64,000 bases of DNA, taken from Paraburkholderia fungorum (lineage in GTDB: Bacteria > Pseudomonadota > Gammaproteobacteria > Burkholderiales > Burkholderiaceae). Numbering within the stretch: the first letter of the stretch is position 1; every line of letters starts with the position of its first letter. A program made the translations under genes and the position numbers. Shown in pieces: positions 8,215 to 16,467 of the stretch. A model generated the notes under the pieces. It was not told the DNA's origin and did not search any database. It saw only the letters and a program-made list of their open reading frames with translations. The DNA is taken from assembly GCF_900099835.1 (NCBI RefSeq), contig NZ_FNKP01000002.1, forward strand, positions 2,418,001-2,482,000, written 5' to 3'.

Positions 8215-9546
8215 TCAAGGACTCGGACGCGCAAGTGGAAATTCAGCCCGCGCGACGAGTCCCGAGTGTCCATCGGTTCGGCTCGACACGCTGGAATGGC
8301 CGCCATATTTGGCCAGCGTCGCGCGCACGATAGCGAGTCCGAGCCCCGTGCCCTCTACGTCGGTCGCACCCACGCGGACGAAGCGCTCGAATACGCGCTC
8401 CTGCAATTCCGGCGCGATCCCCGGACCATCGTCGATCACTTCGATGACAACAGTCGCGTTGTCAGTCGTCACGCGCAGGTCGACCGTGCCCCCTTCGGGT
8501 CCGTAGCGCAGTGCGTTTTCGACCAGATTCTTAACGACAACCCGCACGTCGGTTTTCGTCGCCCGCACGACCGCGGCATCGAGTTGATCCACGCCGAGGT
8601 CGATATTGCGCGCCATCGCAATCGGCAGATTGGCGGCGATCACCTCGGTGACGACCTCTCGCACGTCGACGTCTTCAAGTTGCGTAGTGCTGGCGCGCGT
8701 ATCAGCGCGCGCGAGGCTCAGCATCTGGCTCACCAGATACGCGCTTCTGACAATGCCGCCGCGCAATTCTTCAAAACGCTCTGCATTTACGGGGTAAATC
8801 GAATGCCGCAGATTGTCCGCCTGCAACTGCAACGCGGTAATCGGCGAACGCAGTTCATGCGCGGCATCGGCGATAAACTTCTTCTCCGACTCGATCATGC
8901 GGCCGAGCCGCGCAGTCAGCGAATTGATCGAGTCGACAAACGGCAGCAGATCGGCCGGCACTTCGTCCGTCGAAATCGGCGTCAAATGGTTTACGTCGAG
9001 CGCTTTTACTTCGTTCGCCAGTCGGTCGACACGACGCATCGTCGCGCGAACCACGATGATCACCGCGACCCACATCAGCGGCATCAATAAAACCGTCGGC
9101 CAGAGCGTGGTGAGCGCCGCATCGCGCACTACGGCCTCACGCACCTTTACACGTTGGCCGACTTCGACGATGCGGTTCGCACTGTGCACGGTGAACACTC
9201 GCCACGCGTCGCCGCCGGCTTCCTGCTGAGAAAAGCCCGGCTGCGCGTTGCGATTGAAAAGAATAGAGGGGTCGGTGGCGCGAGATGGAGTGATTTCGTC
9301 GCCGCTCCAGATCTGGATCTGCAAGTCTTGCGGGCGCTGCACGCCGGGTTCGGGCGCCTTGCTGATGATGTCGGCCATGCCGGCGGCAAGGCGAATCGCC
9401 ACGTCGCTCAGACGCGTGTCGAGCAGCGCATTGGTCGCGGCGCTCGACACCACATAGGAACCGGCCGCATGAACCATGCCGACCACGATGACGACTGCAC
9501 TCAGTGCAATCACCAACTGCGTGCCAAGCGAGCCTCTTTTTTTCAT
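8215..9546 (-). CDS. Sensor histidine kinase (QseC/TctE-like)
   Basis: This membrane sensor kinase is the partner of the divergent response regulator. The ATG at 9546 (MKKRGSLG) is chosen because TM1 follows at about residues 10-30; the open frame extends 29 residues further without a signature. The order is TM1, a periplasmic sensor of roughly 115 residues of the 2CSK_N kind, TM2 at about 148-166, HAMP-like region, the H-box ADAAHELRSP with phospho-accepting His230, an N-box NLVENALRYG, and ATP-lid motifs DDGPGIAP and GTGLGLAIV. It faces the regulator gene across about 190 bases. The signal is unknown. Confidence 0.93.
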   Translation of the reverse strand: MKKRGSLGTQLVIALSAVVIVVGMVHAAGSYVVSSAATNALLDTRLSDVAIRLAAGMADIISKAPEPGVQRPQDLQIQIWSGDEITPSRATDPSILFNRNAQPGFSQQEAGGDAWRVFTVHSANRIVEVGQRVKVREAVVRDAALTTLWPTVLLMPLMWVAVIIVVRATMRRVDRLANEVKALDVNHLTPISTDEVPADLLPFVDSINSLTARLGRMIESEKKFIADAAHELRSPITALQLQADNLRHSIYPVNAERFEELRGGIVRSAYLVSQMLSLARADTRASTTQLEDVDVREVVTEVIAANLPIAMARNIDLGVDQLDAAVVRATKTDVRVVVKNLVENALRYGPEGGTVDLRVTTDNATVVIEVIDDGPGIAPELQERVFERFVRVGATDVEGTGLGLAIVRATLAKYGGHSSVSSRTDGHSGLVARAEFPLARPSP

Positions 9547-9739
9547 ATCGATGTCTGAATAGAGTCGAAACTGGGCATTTCGCGCGACCACGGAACGCTG
9601 CAAACCGGCCGCTCCAGACGCGCGGGAGTACATGGCGGCAACGCGTGCGTCGGCTATTATTCTATCGCCCGGGCGTGGTTCTGCTGCGAAGCGCGCGCCG
9701 CCAATCAGGCGCTACCGGATTATTGCCAACAGGACGATC

Positions 9740-10423
9740 ATGAGAGTTCTCCTCGTTGAAGACGACCTGCAGATTGGCCAAAGCCTGCTGCGTGCGCTGA
9801 AAGACGCCGACTACAGCGTCGATTGGGTGAGAGACGGCATGGCCGGACGCGACGCGCTGGCCAATACCGAATACACCGTTGTACTACTCGATCTCGGCCT
9901 GCCCGGCTTGGGCGGCATCGAACTGCTGAGAGCGTCGCGCGCAGCGGGAAATGCGGTGCCGGTGCTGATCCTCACGGCCCGCGACGATCTCGATTCGCGT
10001 GTACAGGGACTCGATGTCGGCGCGGACGACTATCTTCTGAAGCCATTCGACGTCCCCGAACTGCTGGCGCGAATTCGTGCGGTATTGAGGCGCAAGGCCG
10101 GTTACGCATCGTCGCGTCTCGGCGACGAATCGCTCGCACTCGACCTCGACAAACGCACGTTGACCTGCAATGGCGCGACCACGGTCCTCTCCGCACGCGA
10201 GTTCGCGTTGATGCTCGCTTTTCTCGAACGTCCTGGCACGATCCTGTCGCGCGAACAACTCGAAGACCGTTTGTACGGCTGGGGAAAAGAGGTCGAAAGC
10301 AATGCCGTCGATGTGCTGATCCATTCGGTGCGCAAGAAATTCGGCTTATCGGTTATTCGCAATGTGCGAGGTCTCGGCTGGACGGTGATGCTCGGCGATG
10401 CGACGAAAGGACCGGCGTCGTGA
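9740..10423 (+). CDS. OmpR/PhoB-family response regulator
   Basis: This is a two-domain DNA-binding regulator of 227 residues. The receiver domain (1-115) shows the acidic pocket VEDD, phospho-acceptor Asp51 (VLLDLGLPG), switch Thr79 and Lys101 (LLKPFD). A winged-helix trans_reg_C domain follows (about 130-220), ending in the RNVRGLGWTV wing. The ATG at 9740 begins directly at the receiver core; the longer frame upstream is not domain sequence. It is divergent from its presumed kinase, so the shared intergenic region is the likely autoregulatory site. The closest family type is QseB/TctD/PmrA. Confidence 0.93.
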   Translation: MRVLLVEDDLQIGQSLLRALKDADYSVDWVRDGMAGRDALANTEYTVVLLDLGLPGLGGIELLRASRAAGNAVPVLILTARDDLDSRVQGLDVGADDYLLKPFDVPELLARIRAVLRRKAGYASSRLGDESLALDLDKRTLTCNGATTVLSAREFALMLAFLERPGTILSREQLEDRLYGWGKEVESNAVDVLIHSVRKKFGLSVIRNVRGLGWTVMLGDATKGPAS

Positions 10424-10467
10424 ATGTGGCCGTCTCCTCTACGGCTGCACGCGTATTAATCCGCCCA

Positions 10468-10509
10468 GCCCGCGCAGATCGATATACGCGCCAGCCATAG
10501 CGCGCGGGC
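10468..10509. terminator. GC hairpin between convergent genes
   Basis: An 8-bp stem (GCCCGCGC / GCGCGGGC) with a 26-base loop lies just after the response regulator and before the end of the convergent small-protein gene. There is no T-tract, so support is weak. Confidence 0.3.
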
Positions 10510-10520
10510 ATCGGGGGGCA

Positions 10521-10820
10521 TCAACGGCGCCAGTAGCCGTACGCGTAGCCGGAATGCCAACCGCCGTAGTAATGCGGATACCACTGCGGATGACCGTAGT
10601 ACCCGACCACGACCGGCGCGCTATAGACAGGCGGCGGAGGCGGCGCGTAATAGACCGGCTGCGGTGCATAAACCGGCACAGCAGGCACCACGGGCGCGAC
10701 CGGCAGCACCGCAACCGCTGGCGCTGAAAAGCCCACTCCGACGAACACATGCGCTTCAGCGCAACTCACGAAGCCCGCGCCGAGCACTGCGGCAACAACC
10801 AGATGGCGAACGACTTTCAT
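10521..10820 (-). CDS. Small exported Pro/Tyr/Gly-rich protein
   Basis: This 99-residue protein has a clear Sec signal peptide (roughly residues 1-23, ending CAEA). The mature part is low-complexity: Val/Pro-rich (PVAPVVPAVPVYAP), then PPPPP, then a Tyr/His/Gly-rich tail ending YAYGYWRR. A good ribosome site (AAGGAG, 6-7 bases before the ATG) supports the start. Such Tyr/Pro-rich exported proteins are common and uncharacterised in Burkholderiales. It is convergent with the response regulator; nothing links the two functionally. Confidence 0.75.
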   Translation of the reverse strand: MKVVRHLVVAAVLGAGFVSCAEAHVFVGVGFSAPAVAVLPVAPVVPAVPVYAPQPVYYAPPPPPVYSAPVVVGYYGHPQWYPHYYGGWHSGYAYGYWRR

Positions 10821-11121
10821 CTCTCACTCCTTGTCGGACGATGCGAATCTGTTGACCGCATCGAATGACTGCATTGTGAACACGCAAAGTGAGCAGAGAA
10901 TTAGCGCCTCGTTTCAAGCCGTTTTTCGTGTACCGCCTGTCGAAATCTGCACGCATGCCGTGCTCATTCCTGGCTCATTCTTCGTCTCTACGATTCGGTT
11001 CATCGACGGACGGCGTTGGGGTCCAGCAGCCGGATCTGAACGCCCGTCGCCAACGTTGCGATCAGTCAAGCCGGTCGCAACACTCGTGAAGATGGAATCG
11101 AAACGGAAACTGGAGCACATC
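10821..11121. other. 301-base divergent intergenic region
   Basis: It separates the exported small protein (minus) from the DUF3563 gene (plus) and should hold both promoters. Longer open frames running through it in frame with DUF3563 have no family support. I see no repeats or strong hairpins. Confidence 0.5.
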
Positions 11122-11310
11122 ATGTTTGCTGAATTCGCCCGCAAAATCAGCGCACTTTTAGTCACGACCGAAGAATACGAACGGGATACGTATCTGGCGT
11201 CGTCGGTCGATTTCGCCGATCTCGAACACCGGATGCATATCGTCGAAACCAATCGTTATCCGGTGCGTTGCTATTCGTCGGCGGCGTCTCGCGACGTTAG
11301 CGCTTTCTGA
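11122..11310 (+). CDS. DUF3563 family small protein
   Basis: This 62-residue protein resembles the DUF3563 family that is common in Burkholderia and relatives: a start like MFAEFARKISAL, then a YLASSVDFADLEHRMHIVE stretch matching the family core (YLA-S-DLADLE-RM). The ATG at 11122 is chosen because GGAG lies 6 bases upstream and the family begins here; the longer open frame from 10831 is not conserved-looking. Function is unknown. It is a single gene; the next gene is the FNR-type regulator 546 bases away. Confidence 0.75.
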   Translation: MFAEFARKISALLVTTEEYERDTYLASSVDFADLEHRMHIVETNRYPVRCYSSAASRDVSAF

Positions 11311-11522
11311 GCATGGAACGCAATCGGTGTCCGGCGGAACAGGGTTTCAGCCGGACGATCCGCCGATTGACGAAGGAACCGCCGCAGTACGCGACTCGAA
11401 CGAATGCTGCGAGAAGGCGACTCACGGGTTGCCCCCTACCCCGCAATAACACCTTTAATTACAAAAATCTTTCAGAAACTTCGCCCGCTACGCAGTCGCC
11501 CTGTCACCTATGACGCCAAAAC

Positions 11523-11536
11523 TTGATATCGATCAA
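11523..11536. promoter_or_regulatory. FNR box 1 (perfect TTGAT-N4-ATCAA)
   Basis: TTGATATCGATCAA matches the FNR/ANR consensus exactly and is itself a full palindrome. Its centre is about 62 bases before a start site predicted from the TATGAT at 11580, the class I activator distance. The gene downstream encodes an FNR-type protein, so this suggests autoregulation or control of a leader transcript. Confidence 0.75.
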
Positions 11537-11609
11537 TAAATTACGCCCCCGCGCTCCAAGCGCACCCCGTCGCTACGGCTATGATCCATTGGTCGGGTCG
11601 CGCAGATTC

Positions 11610-11623
11610 TTGATCTCGATCAG
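11610..11623. promoter_or_regulatory. FNR box 2 (TTGAT-N4-ATCAG)
   Basis: TTGATCTCGATCAG differs from consensus at the last base only. It lies 87 bases from box 1, centre to centre, and would fall just downstream of a start site driven from box 1. A repressor role, or activation of a second promoter, are both possible. Confidence 0.6.
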
Positions 11624-11856
11624 GACTCGCCCGGGTTCGTTGAGCATCTGCCACGGCGGTTTTCCGTAGAAATGTTGCGGATAAGTCACAGCACCACCGA
11701 ACCTCCCGATCATGAAATGCACAGCAGTCCATTACCCGGCAGGGCCGCCACGGCGTGACATCGGGATGCGAGTCAGAGGCACGCGTCACTTTGTCATCAC
11801 GGTCAGGCGTTGCGGGTGGGACAATCCGTCAACCCTCAGGCACCCGCCCGCAGACC

Positions 11857-12651
11857 ATGCTTACTTCCTACGCTGATACCCGCTCCGCCGGCACCGATGA
11901 TTCCGCCGACAGCTCCCTGCCGGCGCGCCGCGTTCGCAAAGCGGCGCCCGCGCGGGCCGCCACGCGAACCGCCGCCCGCTGCTCGAGCTGTTCCATGCGG
12001 CAACTCTGCATGCCGCAAGGGCTGTCGCAGGATGAACTGTCGAAGCTCGAAATGCTGATCTGCTCGGCACGCTCGGTGCAGCGCGGCGAGGCCCTGTATC
12101 GCAGTGGCGATCAATTCGACAACATCTACGCCGTACGCTCCGGCTCGATGAAAACCGTCATGGCGCACCGCGACGGCCGCGAGCAGGTGACCGGCCTGCG
12201 CCTTGCCGGCGAAGCGCTCGGCCTTGACGGCATCAGCGAGGACATTCACGCATGCAGCGCCGTCGCGCTCGAAGACAGCACCGTTTGCATCGTTCCGTAT
12301 AGCGCGCTGAAACTTCTGTGCCGCGAAATCAGCTCGATGCAGGAGCGTCTGCATAAGTTGCTCGGTGAGCAGATCGTCCGCGAAGCAGCGCAGATGATGG
12401 TGCTCGGCTCGCTGTCCGCCGACGAACGCGTCGCCGCGTTCCTGCTCGACGTGTCGGCGAGAAATGCGCAGCGCGGTTATTCGTCGGCGGAATTCAATCT
12501 GCGCATGACGCGCGAAGATATGGGCAGCTACCTCGGCATGACGCTCGAAACCGTGAGCCGCACCCTGTCAAGATTTCAAAAACGCGGTCTGATCGACACG
12601 CAGGGCAAGCACATCCGCATCGTCGATCTGGAAGGCTTACGGCAAGTCTGA
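11857..12651 (+). CDS. fnr: FNR/ANR-type oxygen-sensing Crp-family regulator
   Basis: This global anaerobic regulator has 264 residues from the ATG at 11857. The N-terminus carries the 4Fe-4S ligand set Cys42, Cys45 and Cys51 (CSSCSMRQLC) plus Cys144 (STVCIVPYS), matching Cys20/23/29/122 of E. coli FNR. A cyclic-nucleotide-type beta-roll follows (about 55-170), then a C-terminal helix-turn-helix with LGMTLETVSRTL, where the E-x-x-S-R pattern specifies TTGAT half-sites. Matching boxes lie upstream. A 40-residue basic, Ala/Arg-rich leader precedes the first cysteine, longer than in E. coli. A terminator follows. Confidence 0.95.
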   Translation: MLTSYADTRSAGTDDSADSSLPARRVRKAAPARAATRTAARCSSCSMRQLCMPQGLSQDELSKLEMLICSARSVQRGEALYRSGDQFDNIYAVRSGSMKTVMAHRDGREQVTGLRLAGEALGLDGISEDIHACSAVALEDSTVCIVPYSALKLLCREISSMQERLHKLLGEQIVREAAQMMVLGSLSADERVAAFLLDVSARNAQRGYSSAEFNLRMTREDMGSYLGMTLETVSRTLSRFQKRGLIDTQGKHIRIVDLEGLRQV

Positions 12652-12671
12652 GCCCGCCCTGAGCCAGCTTG

Positions 12672-12694
12672 AGGGCGCGTGCCTGCGCCCTTTT
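12672..12694 (+). terminator. Intrinsic terminator of the FNR-type gene
   Basis: AGGGCGC and GCGCCCT form a 7-bp stem with a 6-base loop, followed by TTT, about 20 bases after the stop. Confidence 0.7.
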
Positions 12695-12770
12695 AGCGCG
12701 CGTCACCTTGGCATGGCTCCTGCGAGCGGGTACAGTCTTTAGTCCCTCCCCCGCAAGGAGACCCGGCGAA

Positions 12771-14066
12771 ATGAATCGCGACCGCGCCCCGCATCACCCG
12801 CTTATCCAGCGTCTGATCGACGCGCGTCAGGTCACTGACGCGCTATTTGCCATCGTCAAACCCGAATTTCTTTATGAACGGCCCATCCGTGAACGTCACC
12901 GGATCGTGTTTTACGTCGGCCATCTCGAAGCGTTCGACCGCAATCTGTTCGACCAGCGCGTGTGCGATCTGCCCGCGTTCAGTGCCGAACTCGACCAGCT
13001 TTTTGCGTTCGGCATCGATCCCGTGGATGGCGGCTTTCCCACCGATCAACCTGGCGACTGGCCGTCGCTCGTTATCGTCCGCGACTATGCGCTGCGCGCC
13101 CGTGAGCAGATCGATCGGGCGTTCAACGGTCTTTCCGGCCATGACGTGGCACAGTCTGACGCATCGCGGCAGTTGCTGAACGTCGCGATCGAGCACCGGT
13201 TGATGCATGCTGAAACGCTGGCGTACATGCTGCATCAATTGCCTCTGGCGCAGAAGGTCGCCGGGTTGCGCGAGCCGGCAATAACTCGCACGGAACATCG
13301 GGACGCGTTGTCGTCGATGGTGAGCGTGCCAGCCGGCGCGACCGTGCTCGGCATGTCGCGCGAAGCGGGCCGTTTTGGCTGGGACAACGAGTTCGGCGAA
13401 TTGCGGGTCGACGTGCCGGCGTTCGAAATCGACCGGCATATGGTGACGAACGGCGCGTTTCGCGAGTTCATCGACGCGGGCGGTTATCGCGAACCCAACT
13501 GGTGGACCGGGAAGGATTGGGCGTGGAAAGAGGCTGAGCAGATCGAACACCCGGCATGCTGGTCGCGGAGTGAGGTGAACGGCGAAAACCGCTGGCTGCT
13601 GCGCACCATGTTCGATGAAGTGCCGCTGCCGGCCGACTGGCCTGTGTACGTCAGTCATGCTGAAGCGAGCGCATACGCGCGCTGGGCCGGCAAGGCGTTG
13701 CCAACCGAAGCGCAATGGCAGCGCGCGGCGCACGGCGCGCCGCATGCCGCGTCGGGGAATTTCGATTTTCGTAGCTGGGACCCGACGCCGGTGGATGCGC
13801 ATCCCGACAATGTCAGCGCATTCGGCGCGGAAGGCCAGTTTGGAAATGGCTGGGAGTGGACATCGACGTTATTCGACGCGTTGCCCGGCTTTGAAGCGTT
13901 TCCGTTTTATCTCGGCTACTCTGCGAATTTCTTCGACGGACAGCACTACGTGCTGAAAGGCGGCTCCGCACGTACTGCGCAGTGCATGTTGCGGCCGGAA
14001 TTTCGCAACTGGTTCCAACCGCGATATCAGTATGTTTATGCGGGGTTCCGGTGCGTGAGGAATTGA
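12771..14066 (+). CDS. EgtB/SenA-like non-heme iron enzyme (DinB_2 + FGE-sulfatase domains)
   Basis: This 431-residue protein has the architecture of ergothioneine-type sulfoxide synthases and relatives: an N-terminal DinB-like helical domain, then a formylglycine-generating-enzyme-like domain (about 180-430). Three candidate iron ligands are visible: His51 (YVGHLEAF) and His142/His146 in EHRLMHAET, the H-x3-H-x-E pattern of EgtB. The C-terminus has the domain landmarks ALPTEAQWQRAA, GNGWEWTS and YAGFRCVRN. Start chosen at the ATG with AAGGAG upstream. No EgtD-like methyltransferase and no senB/senC-like gene is adjacent, so the substrate is open: ergothioneine, ovothiol, selenoneine or something else. 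Confidence 0.85.
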   Translation: MNRDRAPHHPLIQRLIDARQVTDALFAIVKPEFLYERPIRERHRIVFYVGHLEAFDRNLFDQRVCDLPAFSAELDQLFAFGIDPVDGGFPTDQPGDWPSLVIVRDYALRAREQIDRAFNGLSGHDVAQSDASRQLLNVAIEHRLMHAETLAYMLHQLPLAQKVAGLREPAITRTEHRDALSSMVSVPAGATVLGMSREAGRFGWDNEFGELRVDVPAFEIDRHMVTNGAFREFIDAGGYREPNWWTGKDWAWKEAEQIEHPACWSRSEVNGENRWLLRTMFDEVPLPADWPVYVSHAEASAYARWAGKALPTEAQWQRAAHGAPHAASGNFDFRSWDPTPVDAHPDNVSAFGAEGQFGNGWEWTSTLFDALPGFEAFPFYLGYSANFFDGQHYVLKGGSARTAQCMLRPEFRNWFQPRYQYVYAGFRCVRN

Positions 14067-14213
14067 TGACTGAAGCATGAGTTGAAGCGGAGAGTCGAAT
14101 TAAGGCCTGTCGAAAAAGTTTTCAACTTCGAGACAGCCTTGCCGACATTCGCAACATGATTCTCGCGAATGAATATCCGCTTCCGTTTTTGGCGAATGAA
14201 AATTTTCAACCGG

Positions 14214-14235
14214 CGGACCGTTTTCAGCCGGTCCG
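14214..14235. other. Short dyad in a 248-base intergenic region
   Basis: CGGACCG and CGGTCCG (7 bp, 8-base spacer) lie between the EgtB-like gene and the end of the convergent transporter gene. There is no clear T-tract on either side; it could act as a weak terminator. The rest of 14067-14314 shows nothing I can call. Confidence 0.35.
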
Positions 14236-14314
14236 AAAATCAATTTCCGTTGGCCAAGACAAAGCTGCCGACGATCGTTCGCGCGGGCCTGATCGGAGAC
14301 AGCCTCCCTTAGCG

Positions 14315-15286
14315 TCAGGTCGTGGCAGCTACCGCTAATCGGGCGCGTTGCCGCAAATACAGATTGTTGAGAACCAGCGCAGACGCAGTCATCACCGCGC
14401 CGAATATCTGTGCTCCGCCGGGCACAACGCCTGTCAATGCCGACACCGCAAACGTCGTGACCGGCACCACGTCCATGAACAGCACGCCATTCATCGGCCC
14501 GAGAGTCTTGTTGCCGAAAATCCAGCAGAGAATTGCCGCGAAACCCGCGACCGGGCCCATGTAGATCAGATGCGGCGCAATCGTCCACAGTACTGCGAGT
14601 TTGGGGGCAGATATTGCGTGGGTCACGACGAGCAGCACGTTCACGCCGACAATCGTGGTCAGGCCTAGCCATGTCGTCATTGTCGTGTACTTCAGCGCTG
14701 ACCATCGCGTGAAGTACGACGCGCCGAATGTGTAGACAACCCAGCAGATTGCGCCCAGAACGATAAGGCCACTTGCCGCGTAGTGCTGTGGCGCGAGCAG
14801 CGCAGCCCGCAGATCACCCCGCGTGATGACCAGCGCGACGCCCGCGAACGAGACGGCAACGAACAGCAGTGAAGGAAGCGGCGGCGCGGATCTTCGCACT
14901 GCCGCGTTGACCAGCATCCCCATCATCGGCTGCGTGGCCATCATGATCGATGCGTTAAACGCGCCTTGTTCACCGGCCAACTGCTGCCCCAGAAAGACAA
15001 ACGAACCAAACCCGCAGAAACCGATCGATCCGAGCAACCAGGCGATAAGTAATGACTTGCTGTCCGCTCGCAACGCACCGGCGCCTTCCCGGTGAAGCAA
15101 CAGGGCCACGAAGCCCACGCCTGCGATCAGGTACCGGAACGACGTAAACGTAAAAGGATCGATGTAACGCAGGGCGTCGGTCATGACAGGAAACATCGCA
15201 CCAAACAGGATTGTCGCGACGAGGCACGCAGCAATCCCCTTCCAGTAGTTGGCGGACGATAAAGCCGGATCGGTCGATGAATTCAT
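14315..15286 (-). CDS. DMT-superfamily (EamA) transporter
   Basis: This 323-residue inner-membrane protein shows the two EamA repeats (about residues 15-145 and 160-305), around ten hydrophobic segments in all. The first begins YWKGIAACLVATILFGAMFP and the second SGLIVLGAICWVVYTFGA. Family members export or import small metabolites, often amino acids or drugs. It follows a TetR regulator gene on the same strand by 84 bases, which suggests a regulator-exporter pair under TetR control. The substrate is unknown. Confidence 0.9.
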   Translation of the reverse strand: MNSSTDPALSSANYWKGIAACLVATILFGAMFPVMTDALRYIDPFTFTSFRYLIAGVGFVALLLHREGAGALRADSKSLLIAWLLGSIGFCGFGSFVFLGQQLAGEQGAFNASIMMATQPMMGMLVNAAVRRSAPPLPSLLFVAVSFAGVALVITRGDLRAALLAPQHYAASGLIVLGAICWVVYTFGASYFTRWSALKYTTMTTWLGLTTIVGVNVLLVVTHAISAPKLAVLWTIAPHLIYMGPVAGFAAILCWIFGNKTLGPMNGVLFMDVVPVTTFAVSALTGVVPGGAQIFGAVMTASALVLNNLYLRQRARLAVAATT

Positions 15287-15370
15287 GAATGAACGTTCTC
15301 AAAATAGGCAAAAAATTTGGCAGCCACTTTCGCGGCATGCCGCCGATCCGCTAAAGCAATTGAGCATGCA

Positions 15371-16000
15371 TTACGTCAGGGCGCGCAACGCCATATCGAC
15401 GATCGATGTGAGCGCGGCCTCGTTCATGTCCACCTTACCGAGCACGCGTATGCCTTGAACCATGCAGAGCAGAAAGCGTCCGACCTCCTCGGCGTCGAGA
15501 CGGCGATCGTATTCGCCTGCCTGCTGACCTCTGGCTATCGCGAGACTGAACTGCATCGCGATGCGCTGTAAAGTCGATTCGATATGTGGCCGCAGAGCAT
15601 GATCGCCCGGCAGAAGCTCGATTACCGTATTGGTGATAAAGCAGCCGTGCCGCGCGGACAGGTTAGCGCTCACCTTCGTATAGTGCAGAAGCGCTTCGCG
15701 GAGTGCCTGTCGTGGGGGCAAGTCGGCGGCCAACCTCTCCTTCAGCCGCGCAACGGCCCCTTCTGCGTAACGATCGAACGCCGCGACGAGCAAGCCATGC
15801 TTATCGCCAAATGTTCTATACAGGCTGCCGCGAAAGACTCCGGTCGCTTCGCATAGCACGTCGACGGGAGTCGCATAGTAGCCGTGCTCCCAAAATACTC
15901 GCGCGGCGGCATCGACCGCGTGGTCGATGTCGAATTCTCGCGGTCGCCCGCGCTCGGCGGCACGCCCTCCACGAGAGCGGTGTGTGTCAGATCTGGTCAT
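15371..16000 (-). CDS. TetR/AcrR-family repressor
   Basis: This 209-residue regulator starts at the ATG at 16000 (MTRSDTHRS). The N-terminal helix-turn-helix is clear: a GRPREFDIDHAVDAAARVFW stretch, then YYATPVDVLCEATGVFRGSLYR with the family's recognition helix and FGDKHGLL. The C-terminal ligand domain resembles TetR_C groups that sense small organic ligands. It is the first gene of a probable two-gene unit with the DMT transporter. A GACT-N4-AGTC dyad just upstream of its start is a candidate operator. The inducer is unknown. Confidence 0.9.
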   Translation of the reverse strand: MTRSDTHRSRGGRAAERGRPREFDIDHAVDAAARVFWEHGYYATPVDVLCEATGVFRGSLYRTFGDKHGLLVAAFDRYAEGAVARLKERLAADLPPRQALREALLHYTKVSANLSARHGCFITNTVIELLPGDHALRPHIESTLQRIAMQFSLAIARGQQAGEYDRRLDAEEVGRFLLCMVQGIRVLGKVDMNEAALTSIVDMALRALT

Positions 16001-16324
16001 GCAACCGATATTAGGACTATTCAGTCTCAAAATCAACGTCCCACGAGGGTTGGCCTATGAGAGGATGTTTGGCATGAGCGATCACACAGGGGACAACCCG
16101 CTTCTGGTTCGCGCATCAGCGCGGTTTTCAGGCTCGCTTTGCACCGCAGTCGACACTGAAGCTACCGTTCGCCGAACATCCAATGCAACAACCGCTAGCG
16201 GATTTCAGCCGCCTTTCAAAAAGGCCCATTCCGTTACCGCCCAGCGCATCCAGCAACCCCAAAGCCAGATCAGGACGGACGGGCCAGTTGTTCGCCACGA
16301 CCGGATGCGATATAGTCCGCTTTC
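16001..16324. other. Intergenic region upstream of the fluoride riboswitch
   Basis: It holds the TetR promoter at its left end and must hold the promoter for the fluoride operon. A minus-strand open frame covering the riboswitch (16205-16468) is an artefact. Nothing else is recognisable. Confidence 0.5.
16015..16026. promoter_or_regulatory. Candidate TetR operator dyad
   Basis: GACTATTCAGTC is a perfect 4-4-4 dyad placed 15-26 bases before the TetR start codon, where autorepression sites of this family usually lie. The short arms make chance possible. Confidence 0.45.
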
Positions 16325-16412
16325 AGGAGATGGCGTTCCTCCTTTAACCACCGCACTTATCTCGCGGTTAATGACGCCTACAGTTACCTGACTTTCGTTG
16401 GGGCTGTAGGCG
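16325..16412 (+). ncRNA. Fluoride riboswitch (crcB motif) with expression platform
   Basis: The aptamer at 16325-16383 matches the crcB-motif consensus closely. It has GGAGATGG...TTCCTCC forming the first stem, TTTAACC, a variable CCGC/GCGG hairpin, then the conserved AATGACGCCTACAG, where ACGCC pairs back with GGCGT of the 5' loop. Downstream, CTGTAGGCG (16404-16412) is an exact complement of CGCCTACAG. A competing hairpin can therefore form when fluoride is absent, which is the expected switch. The gene 56 bases further on encodes a fluoride-type CLC antiporter, which confirms the assignment by context. I cannot tell whether the platform works on transcription or translation. Confidence 0.93.
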
Positions 16413-16467
16413 CTCGCGTCCACAAGCTTCCCGTTGGTCAGGCCATGCAACATCGGCACAATGACCA

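Larger units (their letters stand above)
11311..11856. other. 546-base intergenic region upstream of the FNR-type gene
   Basis: No gene is supported. It contains a perfect FNR box (11523-11536), a second near-perfect one (11610-11623) and a TATGAT hexamer at 11580-11585. The long leader implied for the regulator (about 265 bases if transcription starts near 11592) has no obvious coding capacity. Confidence 0.6.

Noticed and set aside
14214..14235. Candidate terminator for the DMT transporter gene
   Set aside because: The 7-bp dyad has no T-tract on the minus strand and lies about 80 bases beyond the stop; kept only as a dyad, not as a terminator call.
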